DNA of 64,000 bases from Planctomycetota bacterium (GTDB taxonomy: Bacteria; Planctomycetota; Planctomycetia; Planctomycetales; Planctomycetaceae), in assembly GCA_003670925.1 (NCBI GenBank), contig QWQG01000129.1, positions 1 through 64,000 on the forward strand, given 5' to 3'. The notes under the pieces are model-generated. The model was not told where the DNA came from. It ran no database searches and was given only the letters and a program-made list of their open reading frames with translations. Below are positions 27,899 through 36,722 of the stretch, piece after piece (the stretch's first letter is position 1; the number at the start of each line of letters is the position of its first letter). The translations under genes and the position numbers were made by a program.

Positions 27899-30844
27899 TT
27901 ATTCTGCATAAACATAAATGGGTTGACCCTCGGTCAAAAATGCGGAGGTGTCCGAAATGATCGAGTTTCCGTCCGTGATTGTCCCGATTTGATAAAAACG
28001 CGGAACATCGGTCCCACCTTTGGTGTAGACATACAAACTTCCGTTGACCTCTGCCGCGAGCGGCTTGTCAGTAAGGCATACCCATCCGGCCGGTTCACGA
28101 TTCAGCCAGCCGAACCAGCGATATTGTCCCCCGATAGACAGTTTGCTGATGGATTCGCGTTTAGACATTAACTCCGGCAGCACAATGGCTGGATTCCGGA
28201 CAGGTTTCAAAAGTTCCGACACATGCTTTCGCTTGAGATTGGTGGCTTCATCGTCTGGATCGAACGGATTAATATTGTTCAGTGGCTCATTCATCATCTG
28301 TTCAAGAACCCGCGCATAGTGGGCACTGATCACCGGACTTCCCGCCACTGCAGTTTGAAGAATTGTCCGTAACATGAAGAGTCGAAAAATGGGATCTCCA
28401 CGAGTTTCGCCATACACCCGTTCCAGCATGCCGACCATCACTCTTTCCCAATCGTGTTCGTCAATTCCCCTGAGTTCCCTCTCAATCTCGCGGATCAATA
28501 CCGATTCCGGTGCCTCCCAGTCCGGTTTGCCGTCTCGACTCCGAATATCCACCGTAACCTGCGCAATATTGCGGGCGACGGTTTCTCGCTGGCGCTGGGC
28601 AGCAAGCCAGTTCGGCAGCCGGAAGACTTGAACGCCGACCTCTTTCCGGAACTCGGGCTCTGCGTCTGTGTAGTGGCGTTGGCCCGTAAGCAGCAAGACT
28701 GTGTACAGATCCTGCAGGTTAGCCTTCTCGAGCTGCTCCATGATCGTGGCTTGAAGTGGTTGACCGTCTTCATCAAGCCGCCGGCTGACAAACCGCAGAT
28801 ATTCGCAAATCTTTGTCAGGTCCATCCGCCGCGGGAACTGAGGATGCGAGATCAGGAAGGCATCGGCTTCGGCTACATACTTGCGAGCTTCCAAGGGTTT
28901 AAGGCGAGTGCAATCGAAAGAGTGCTGACTCACAAATTCGTTCAGAACGTCAACTTGCGGCCAGAATTCTGCTTCCGTGCGCAGCAAGTTGTCTAATCGG
29001 ATTGCGAGCACGTCATCCTGCGGGAACTCTTTCACGTAAGCATCGATTGCGGTCCTGTATTGTGGCCCAAAACCAACACTGGCCGTGATCTGCCGGAGCA
29101 TTTGATCACGTCTGACCTGAACATTCATTTCAAAAATATGCGTCGCACAGCGCGCGGCTAATGCCGTCGGTCCTGTCGGATTAGAGACCAACTCTGCACT
29201 GACGTCAGGTGTTTCCGCAAGCTGAATAAGATCGCTTCGGAATTTTTCAAAACGCTTGATGTCTTGTTGCCCACTTTTCTCATAGTCCTTCAGCTCCGCT
29301 GCCAATTTCTGAAGGGATGAAGTGAAGACAATGTCATTCTGCTCCTGAATCTGGCTTTGCTTGTTTTCGATGCTCTCAGTCAACTGCTGAACTGCTTCAA
29401 TTTCTGTTTCACTTCGTGACTTCAAGGCATCAAGTTGTGTTTGGAGACTTCTGGCATCAACCAAAGTTGTCACCGCATTCAGTCGCTCCGTGAACATGGC
29501 GACGCCGGTCTCAAATGCTTCGCGGCGGGCGTCTTCATCCCGTGTGGCCTCCTCAATCTCGATGAGTAACATTTGGATCTGCGGAACTACCAACAGGTCC
29601 GGCTGCTCTTTTTGGATGGTGTCCGCATAGGATTTCGCAGACTCCACATCACCACGCTCCAGCAATGTCATCATTGCGGTGACGTGTGCTTCGAGCCTGT
29701 TGCTGTCGTTTCTGTTTTGGAGCACGAATACAGCCAACCCGGCAATGCTGATCACGGACAATGCTGCCACTACAAGGCGGCGGACGTTTTTTCTCCGCGA
29801 CTCCGTCTCGAGTTCGTCGTATCTTGTCTGCAAGCGAAATCGCAGCGATTCCGGGACACCATCGTCATAAACTTCGAGGGCATGCTCGAGCAGTTCCAGT
29901 GATTCGCGGCGGTGACGCTGATCCAGCCCCTCCCGAAGTCGAGCGATCTGTTCGCCGTACTTCTGCTTCCTTAATTCTTCCTCATCGATTTCCTGCAGCC
30001 AGCCGAATGCCGCACGGGTCTGCTGGATCATCGGGTCGTCGTCAGGAAGCTGAGCTTTTTTCTGGCAGCTGTTCCAAATTTCACGAATTTGTCTGCCAGC
30101 AACCACATCGTGAGCCGACCATTTGTCTTGGAGCTGTGACACCAATTTCAGCATTTGTAAGCGTGCGCGGCGAGCTTCTTCCTGTTGCAGAGCACGAACG
30201 GCATTTCGCACGAGCCCAGCGTCCGGAGCTTTGAGCCACTCGGGACTGCTAAGTTCTGCACAGAGCAGGCTTAGTCTTCGATAATCCTGCGCTTGGACCG
30301 CATCGGCCAATTCTTTGCGCACCACTTTCATGCGTTCGGTTTCAAACAGTTCGACCTGCCGACCAGCCACCTCTTTGGCACTGCCGACTTCCGTCTTGTG
30401 AATCCGCCGCATAACACCCAAACGCACACTGAGCGGACTATTCGCCAACGCGTGGCGTCGGTTCAGACGATACAGCGGCTCCAGTCGCCGGGCCGGTGCG
30501 TAGCAACCATTGATCTGGCGTGACGCAAACTGATCCACGGCGGGGGGTGTAGGAAAACCGAACTGATGCAGATGCTCGGTCCAAACCAGCTGTTCTGGAA
30601 AATCGAGAATTGAGACGATTTCCAGCAGTCGGTTTTCGTCAGCCCGCATGATGGCTTCTGATTTTAGACCTTTCTCAACCAACTCGAGACACGTCTTCAG
30701 CAAGGAATTGATCTGCTGAATCACGGCTACATACTTCTCAGAAAGCCGTTTCAGTTCTGCTTCAGCGGGATCATTGCGAAGTTCGAGCATCGCGCGAATT
30801 TCGCCGACGATGTCCTGGATGTCGTCTTTGTGGATGGTCTCCAT
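27899..30844 (-). CDS. Large coiled-coil membrane protein of the GTPase/ExbB operon
   Basis: 981 aa; helical N-terminal region, one TM (RLVVAALSVISIAGLAVFVLQN), long extracytoplasmic C-terminal region; overlaps the upstream gene by 1 bp. Confidence 0.78.
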   Translation of the reverse strand: METIHKDDIQDIVGEIRAMLELRNDPAEAELKRLSEKYVAVIQQINSLLKTCLELVEKGLKSEAIMRADENRLLEIVSILDFPEQLVWTEHLHQFGFPTPPAVDQFASRQINGCYAPARRLEPLYRLNRRHALANSPLSVRLGVMRRIHKTEVGSAKEVAGRQVELFETERMKVVRKELADAVQAQDYRRLSLLCAELSSPEWLKAPDAGLVRNAVRALQQEEARRARLQMLKLVSQLQDKWSAHDVVAGRQIREIWNSCQKKAQLPDDDPMIQQTRAAFGWLQEIDEEELRKQKYGEQIARLREGLDQRHRRESLELLEHALEVYDDGVPESLRFRLQTRYDELETESRRKNVRRLVVAALSVISIAGLAVFVLQNRNDSNRLEAHVTAMMTLLERGDVESAKSYADTIQKEQPDLLVVPQIQMLLIEIEEATRDEDARREAFETGVAMFTERLNAVTTLVDARSLQTQLDALKSRSETEIEAVQQLTESIENKQSQIQEQNDIVFTSSLQKLAAELKDYEKSGQQDIKRFEKFRSDLIQLAETPDVSAELVSNPTGPTALAARCATHIFEMNVQVRRDQMLRQITASVGFGPQYRTAIDAYVKEFPQDDVLAIRLDNLLRTEAEFWPQVDVLNEFVSQHSFDCTRLKPLEARKYVAEADAFLISHPQFPRRMDLTKICEYLRFVSRRLDEDGQPLQATIMEQLEKANLQDLYTVLLLTGQRHYTDAEPEFRKEVGVQVFRLPNWLAAQRQRETVARNIAQVTVDIRSRDGKPDWEAPESVLIREIERELRGIDEHDWERVMVGMLERVYGETRGDPIFRLFMLRTILQTAVAGSPVISAHYARVLEQMMNEPLNNINPFDPDDEATNLKRKHVSELLKPVRNPAIVLPELMSKRESISKLSIGGQYRWFGWLNREPAGWVCLTDKPLAAEVNGSLYVYTKGGTDVPRFYQIGTITDGNSIISDTSAFLTEGQPIYVYAE

Positions 30845-32394
30845 TATGGAACTCTCCCAGCTTGTTCCGCTCCGGCATCGACACTGGACGAGATCACGAT
30901 CTCAGAGCCAAGGGCTCCCATGGAGCGGATCAGCCGATAATGGATGCGACCCGTCTTTTCGATTTCTTCACACAGTTCTGAAAGTGTCTTCATGGCTGTT
31001 TGGGCTTCGCTGAAAGTGTCGAATAGACCTGCCGAAACGGCTTTCTGTTCTTCAATTTTTTCCATCTGGCGTTGCCGAAGATCGCGTTGATTCGACAGGG
31101 CCTGTACGAAACCCTTTTCTAACTGACGGTCGAGGTTGTCCAATCCCGTCTGGGACTTTTCAAGTTCCTCATCGAAAGTGTTGAGTTCTCTTTGATACTT
31201 CTCTACTGCGCTGGCAACATCCTTGGTAAATTTTTCCAATTCCTTGTGACTTAAACGCTTCTCTGAGTAGATAACCTCGCCCTTGTCGTTCCGCGCCGGT
31301 AGCTTGGGAACGTTGGTGGAGTGCAACGCCTCGACAGCAAGTTGACCACCTTCCATTTTAAGTATCAGTTCAATTTTTAGAAGATTCCGATCCGAACCGT
31401 CTTCCGGGAAGAGCATTTCCATGGGCTCATTCAGGACGAGCGTATCGCCAGAGGTTGCATGTTCCGGCCATCCCTCAAACATAAGCTCCAGTTGCAGCAA
31501 TTCGACGGGCGGCAGTTCTACACCGGGGACCACAAACGGCGCCATCTTTTGCTTGCTGTTGCTGAAACTGACTCTTAACGCGGGCGGATGCACTGACGAC
31601 CAGAGATCGCAGACCTCGGTGTCTGCATCTGCGGAAATTTTAAGCCGGCAAAATGGTAATTTCCCCTTGTCTGCGTCCTTTAGCCAGCGGAAGCTGAACC
31701 GCTCATCCTTCAGCTGGAACTCGCCAATATTTTGGTTTCGATCAAACCCCGCTGCTGAGACCTGCGCGACGTTCCAGATGTATGACTGCTCCGCTTGGGA
31801 CGGGGGATCTAGCTGGACCTTAAGTCCCTGAGGCTCAGAGAACTCACCACCAAGCAGTTCCAGATCCACTTTTGTTGGATCGGATGCTCGAATCAGACAC
31901 AAGGCAATTTCGTCCGGGACGCCTTCGCCCGCAAGCGGCAATTTTCGTGACCGAATACGAACATCATCCAGTGGTTTCCCCGTCGCAATTGGTTGTGCAT
32001 CCGTTGGTGTATCGCCTGACGCTGCGGCAATCTCCGACGGACCCGCCGCAGGCGGGGTCGCCGATTTTTCCGCAGGGTCGCTGTGGCCCAAATCAAGTGG
32101 TGCATCGGCATCCGGTTCAGGAGGCGCGGCCGATTCTGTGCTGGCGGCTGACGGTGCTTCATGCTTTGGGATTGACGACGAATTCGGCAATGTATCCGTC
32201 GGTTGAGGATTTGCGATCTCAGTTGGTCCGGCCGCTAGCGCCAGCGTGTTGCGTGGCCCCGATGAGGTAGATCCGCGCGTCATGAGCGTCATCAGCGCCA
32301 TGAGCAGTCCCACGCAAAACATCTGCGCGAGAACTCCCATGCCAACGGGCACGAAGAAACTGACAGACTGCGGTTTGGTGACGTCGATGTTCAT
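30844..32394 (-). CDS. TM-anchored protein sharing a C-terminal module with the adjacent GAP1-like protein
   Basis: N-terminal TM (FFVPVGMGVLAQMFCVGLLMALMTLM), Pro/Ala-rich linker, FSFRWLKD beta module, coiled coil, C-terminal IHYRLIRSMGALGSEIVISS. Confidence 0.75.
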   Translation of the reverse strand: MNIDVTKPQSVSFFVPVGMGVLAQMFCVGLLMALMTLMTRGSTSSGPRNTLALAAGPTEIANPQPTDTLPNSSSIPKHEAPSAASTESAAPPEPDADAPLDLGHSDPAEKSATPPAAGPSEIAAASGDTPTDAQPIATGKPLDDVRIRSRKLPLAGEGVPDEIALCLIRASDPTKVDLELLGGEFSEPQGLKVQLDPPSQAEQSYIWNVAQVSAAGFDRNQNIGEFQLKDERFSFRWLKDADKGKLPFCRLKISADADTEVCDLWSSVHPPALRVSFSNSKQKMAPFVVPGVELPPVELLQLELMFEGWPEHATSGDTLVLNEPMEMLFPEDGSDRNLLKIELILKMEGGQLAVEALHSTNVPKLPARNDKGEVIYSEKRLSHKELEKFTKDVASAVEKYQRELNTFDEELEKSQTGLDNLDRQLEKGFVQALSNQRDLRQRQMEKIEEQKAVSAGLFDTFSEAQTAMKTLSELCEEIEKTGRIHYRLIRSMGALGSEIVISSSVDAGAEQAGRVP

Positions 32395-32418
32395 CTCGAA
32401 TAATCCAATTCGGACTCT

Positions 32419-35016
32419 TTACTCAGCTGCGACTCCGTCGTCTGTTCTCACCAGTTCGATTCCCGTGGCGCCAGCGTCAGGAATCATCAGCCGCAAGGAG
32501 AACTGCAACTTGCTGTTTGCAGCAATGGATTCAAGCATGGTATTCAAATCCTGCGCCAGCAATTTCAACTGGTCTAACTCGGCAAGCATGGCATCCACTT
32601 CTCGATTGATATTTTTCACAATGGCATCCTGCGCATCTATTTCCCTTGTCTTCAGATCCCGGCTCTTAAAGTCCGCCTTATTTTCAACCAGCTTTCGAGC
32701 GTCGGCCTGTAAAATTTCCAGCTCCATTCGGGCTTTCTTGAGCAATTTTTTCTGTTTGTCAATCTCATCGCTGAATGACTTGAGATTGTCGTTCGTTTTA
32801 ACCATCAGGCTAGGTGTAAACGAAAATTGCTTCATTTCAAATCCACGGTTCGCCTGATCCACAGCGGGCATTTCTAAAGTCATTTCCAGCGTCACGTGCA
32901 CGTCTTGGTCAGTCGCCAGCAGTTTCACCATGATCTCTATTGTGGGACGATACTTTCCATTCGGTTCTCCTTGAATGCGAAATTTCACTGCATCGCCAAC
33001 CGCGAGGATAGTCGGTCCTGTGCGTGTTACCTCGCCTGGCAGATTCATAAATTCATAATGAAATCTCAAGGCTTCCGTATTCGTCAGCTGATTGCGGCTT
33101 ACCAATTGTTCCATCAGCTCTGCTTGACTCAAATCGAACTGCAGTGGCTTAACTCGGTGCACTTCGCGAAGCGTACATTTTTCGCGCTCTGGTTTTATCT
33201 CCGGATTGCCTGCTTCCATTTCCAACATGCAGTTGATGATTTCGAAGCCTTCATTATCTTTATGCCACCGGAACGAGAAATTCCAGTTTTGATCCAGCCG
33301 GAATGTGCCCACGACATCCGGATTGCCCCCTAGATTGACTCCTGTCGTCGACTGCCGAATTACGTCCCAGTCCCGGAATAGTTGCTCTTTGCTGTCTTTC
33401 TCCTCAAGCGAAAAATCCAGACCGGGCTTCAGCACGGAACGGCCGCCAATAATCTTCTTTAACGTGAAATGGTCGCGCGAATCCACATAAATCTTGGCAA
33501 GATGGATTGGACCATTCAGACCAGAATTCAGGCCCACACTCGGGATGCTTATTTGCAGCCGGTTGCCTAAGTCCCGCACATTCTGCAGCGGAGTAAATGC
33601 TGGTTCTCCCGACGGGGCGTTCTGCGCCGGCGGTGGTGGAGTGTGCACCGTCTTATTCGGCACGCCGACATTTTTGGACGTGTGGCCCGATGATGCCAGC
33701 AGCTTCGCTTGCTCATCAGCCTCCTGCTGTTGCTTCGCTTGGGCTACTTGGTCGTCAGGCTTCATAAGTGTCTGGGATTTCTGCTTCCTTTTCTGTTGTT
33801 CTTCGTGTGTGGCTTTTTCATTCGCCTCAGCCATAATCTTCGCCGCTGCGCCGGTTTCCGCGACGGGAAACGGCTGCACAGCTAGGACGAGAGTGACAAC
33901 GACCATGGTTCCCAAGACTAGCAGACTCGCAGGATGCAGCAGAACAGGACGTCGACCCCGCCGACTTCGTCGATGAGAAACACTCACACCGGATATGCTC
34001 CGTTCTGGGTTGACAGCGAACTCCAGTTTGTCGTCGATCACGGCGTCTGGATGTTCGACGTCAGGAATATCAGCCGATGTTGCCTGAGTGGATGCATCCG
34101 AAATTGATGCATCCGAATTTACGCGTGGTCGTCGTCTGGCGATCGCATCTTCTTGATGATCGTCCCACGGGCGAGTTGCGACGTTCGTCAGTGGAGTCAG
34201 CGGAAGCAGTGGTGCCGGGATCTTCCTCGCAGCGATTCCCGGGATATCGATCGTTTTAGCGCGAGGGTCCAAGCGAGCTCGTTTCGCCGCGTCAGTTCCG
34301 TCAAGAATAAACTGCCACCTGCAATTGATACTGACAGGCAGATTGCCGCCAAAGAATGTGCTGTAGGATACGTCCCAGCGGCATGCAGGCGGAAGCAGCG
34401 AAAGCGCCTCGTGGACCAGTTGCAGCGCCCACGTCTCATCGCGACTTCCGACATCGCGCGGTAAAATCACCTGCATGAGATTGCTCGTCTCGCCCGCAGA
34501 CGATGCCAGCACGGCGGCCCAGCCTGCATCGCCTGTCGCTGCCTTCCATGCGTGGCAGGCGTCCGACTTTGGCTGGTCGAGCATGGGCAGATCGAGCTGC
34601 TTTTCATCCGGCAGCACGGAGGGTTCCGTATCGCTGCTCCAGTCTCTGATCCACGGCACCTTCAATGATTCCGCAGCCGGGCCTTCGGAAAGTGCGGTTG
34701 CAAGCTGGCTGCTCTCGACAGCCAGCATATGGGCCAGTTTATTAGATCGATTTGTGTGGTCGAGCGGAGCATTGGAGACGCGGGCCAGAATATGCAGTTT
34801 TTGATCACCGACTCGGGCAATGTAATGGGCGAAGTTCACGGGATTCAGATTCGCCTGATCACCATAGGCGTCAAACACATGTGAATAACTCGTCAGTCGC
34901 TCCAGCAACTGTGCCAGATTTCCCGGCATGCCGCGTGTGCTCCGCACCGTACAGAACCCCGTACTGCCGGTTCGCAGACCTTGACGGGCTGAAGTAAACA
35001 CGATCTCCTGAATCAC
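32419..35016 (-). CDS. GTPase-associated protein 1 (GAP1)-like membrane protein
   Basis: 865 aa; N-terminal MIQEIVFTSARQGLRTGSTGFCTVRSTRGMP...HILARVSNAPLDHTNRSNKLAHML resembles the GAP1 N-terminal domain; mid-protein TM (LLVLGTMVVVTLVLAVQPF); overlaps the GTPase gene by 4 bp. Confidence 0.68.
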   Translation of the reverse strand: MIQEIVFTSARQGLRTGSTGFCTVRSTRGMPGNLAQLLERLTSYSHVFDAYGDQANLNPVNFAHYIARVGDQKLHILARVSNAPLDHTNRSNKLAHMLAVESSQLATALSEGPAAESLKVPWIRDWSSDTEPSVLPDEKQLDLPMLDQPKSDACHAWKAATGDAGWAAVLASSAGETSNLMQVILPRDVGSRDETWALQLVHEALSLLPPACRWDVSYSTFFGGNLPVSINCRWQFILDGTDAAKRARLDPRAKTIDIPGIAARKIPAPLLPLTPLTNVATRPWDDHQEDAIARRRPRVNSDASISDASTQATSADIPDVEHPDAVIDDKLEFAVNPERSISGVSVSHRRSRRGRRPVLLHPASLLVLGTMVVVTLVLAVQPFPVAETGAAAKIMAEANEKATHEEQQKRKQKSQTLMKPDDQVAQAKQQQEADEQAKLLASSGHTSKNVGVPNKTVHTPPPPAQNAPSGEPAFTPLQNVRDLGNRLQISIPSVGLNSGLNGPIHLAKIYVDSRDHFTLKKIIGGRSVLKPGLDFSLEEKDSKEQLFRDWDVIRQSTTGVNLGGNPDVVGTFRLDQNWNFSFRWHKDNEGFEIINCMLEMEAGNPEIKPEREKCTLREVHRVKPLQFDLSQAELMEQLVSRNQLTNTEALRFHYEFMNLPGEVTRTGPTILAVGDAVKFRIQGEPNGKYRPTIEIMVKLLATDQDVHVTLEMTLEMPAVDQANRGFEMKQFSFTPSLMVKTNDNLKSFSDEIDKQKKLLKKARMELEILQADARKLVENKADFKSRDLKTREIDAQDAIVKNINREVDAMLAELDQLKLLAQDLNTMLESIAANSKLQFSLRLMIPDAGATGIELVRTDDGVAAE

Positions 35017-36494
35017 GAATCCCGCTCCTTTCGGCCGGAGTTTTTCGCGGCCGCTGGAAGAGGAACAGCAGTGGTAGATGCCGCCGCAGGAATCAGGGAC
35101 GCGTTGCCGTTTCGTAACCCGGCTCGGTGCAATGCATAGAACACCGGCAGTTCAACCCAACGAGGAGCAATCTGACTGGGGTCAAATCGCAGATCCACGC
35201 GCCCATTCAGATCTGATCCCGCCACGATTGGACTTCGCCCGGTGGCAGTAACCGGAATGAAGACCACCTCGCTCGCAAATCCTCGCGCAGCCGTGACGAT
35301 CGACGGCCCATGCTCCATCAGCAACTCTTCGATGTCTTTGGAGACTTCCATCAACAGATCCAATTGCAGACAAGAAACGCCATCATGACCGACGCGAATC
35401 ACATCATCCAGAGCTTTAGGCGACTTTTTCAGCAAGGGACGCCATGCATCAAATTTATGGACGATGACAATCAGCGGACGATCGAACTTTTCGGTGGCTG
35501 GCATTTTCGTCAACTGCCGCACTCGAGCGGCAGCTTCCGAAAGTACGTCCGCTTGAGGATATGTGGTGCTCCCCGATTCTAACTGCGGATCTAGACTGGG
35601 GGCGCTGCAAGCACGACAGGCGCGTCGGAACGCTGATTCCTGCGTCGGGTCGTAGATAAATAGGAGCGCTTCCGACTTCGCCATATGATCGATCACGGGC
35701 GTCTGCGACGTCACAGCTCCCGGCAGATAGTGTTCCCCGGCATTGTCGTACAGACAAACCATCCGCGATACTTCGCGACGTCGGCTATGCAGCGGATGAG
35801 TTTCGTCCGGCTGAACCGAGTATAAATAGGGACGCGACATCAGCAAATCCTGCTCGCCGACATGCGTTTCGTAATACCACTTTCCGGTCCTGTCGGTCTT
35901 TTCAAGTTTGACGAGCTTCGTATGATCTTCGTAGTCAAACAGCGTCTTCACATATTCGGTCATCAACTGATTGGCACGCGGTGCCGCATTCTCAAACCGC
36001 AGATGAAATTGCTTACTCAAGCTGGCCCCTACCGAATGAATCATCGTGGCGAGATAAAAGGACTTGCCTGATGACGGGGCGCCCAGAATTGAAAGAAACA
36101 AGGGCTCCATTTCTAAGAGGCCGCGATTCACAATGGCATGACAGCGCGGGCAGGCCAATTCCTGACATGCCTCTCCCTTCTCATCCAGCGCTCGGCCATC
36201 GACCGTGAAAAGTGTCGGCAGAAACCTGCGATATTCTGCAGCGCCGGCCCGCGAATCACCAATCAGGCTGCCATGCGCCGCCACCCACAGAATCTCCTCC
36301 GGCGGAAACCTGTACCAGCAGGTCGGACAAGTGACCAGTGGCAGAAGTGAGATGGAGCGTGCAGACTCAACCATTGCTCTGGTATCACGTGTCTCAAGCG
36401 GGCCTGAAAGAGAAAAGCCTTGGATTTCAAAAGCGTTGAGGGTAGTCCCTAGACGGCTCTGCAACTCTTGAACCAATCCCTGCCGTTTCACCAT
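35013..36494 (-). CDS. Zinc-ribbon P-loop GTPase (GAP1-associated, TRAFAC-like)
   Basis: CPTCW...CPRCH zinc ribbon, Walker A GAPSSGKS, G3-like DNAGE, G4-like HKFD. Start may lie downstream (e.g. Met at 36374). Confidence 0.75.
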   Translation of the reverse strand: MVKRQGLVQELQSRLGTTLNAFEIQGFSLSGPLETRDTRAMVESARSISLLPLVTCPTCWYRFPPEEILWVAAHGSLIGDSRAGAAEYRRFLPTLFTVDGRALDEKGEACQELACPRCHAIVNRGLLEMEPLFLSILGAPSSGKSFYLATMIHSVGASLSKQFHLRFENAAPRANQLMTEYVKTLFDYEDHTKLVKLEKTDRTGKWYYETHVGEQDLLMSRPYLYSVQPDETHPLHSRRREVSRMVCLYDNAGEHYLPGAVTSQTPVIDHMAKSEALLFIYDPTQESAFRRACRACSAPSLDPQLESGSTTYPQADVLSEAAARVRQLTKMPATEKFDRPLIVIVHKFDAWRPLLKKSPKALDDVIRVGHDGVSCLQLDLLMEVSKDIEELLMEHGPSIVTAARGFASEVVFIPVTATGRSPIVAGSDLNGRVDLRFDPSQIAPRWVELPVFYALHRAGLRNGNASLIPAAASTTAVPLPAAAKNSGRKERDS

Positions 36495-36722
36495 ACAATT
36501 GATGCAGTGCCCGAGTCAACTTGGGGGAACTCGAACACTGTGATTTACCCAAACGTTTTCATGCGTGTGTCGGCTGGCTTCCAGCAAACTTCGGTTTTTC
36601 GTCCTCCCGCGTGTCCTCATATCGTTGACAAGCGTGCCGACATCTGCGGTAATCGTTTTCTGCATTCTGTTGCCCACCTTTTCGCGACGTTGGTTTGCCG
36701 CGGGAATTCGTTGAGGAATCAC

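Noticed and set aside
34086-34122. Near-tandem GATGCATCCGAA(A)TT repeat in the GAP1-like gene
   Set aside because: Encodes SDASISDAS in a low-complexity linker; likely neutral slippage.
36468-36722. N-terminal extension of the PSCyt1 ORF in the ORF track
   Set aside because: It overlaps the divergent GTPase start and lacks a signal peptide; the Met at 36723 is followed by a plausible signal sequence.
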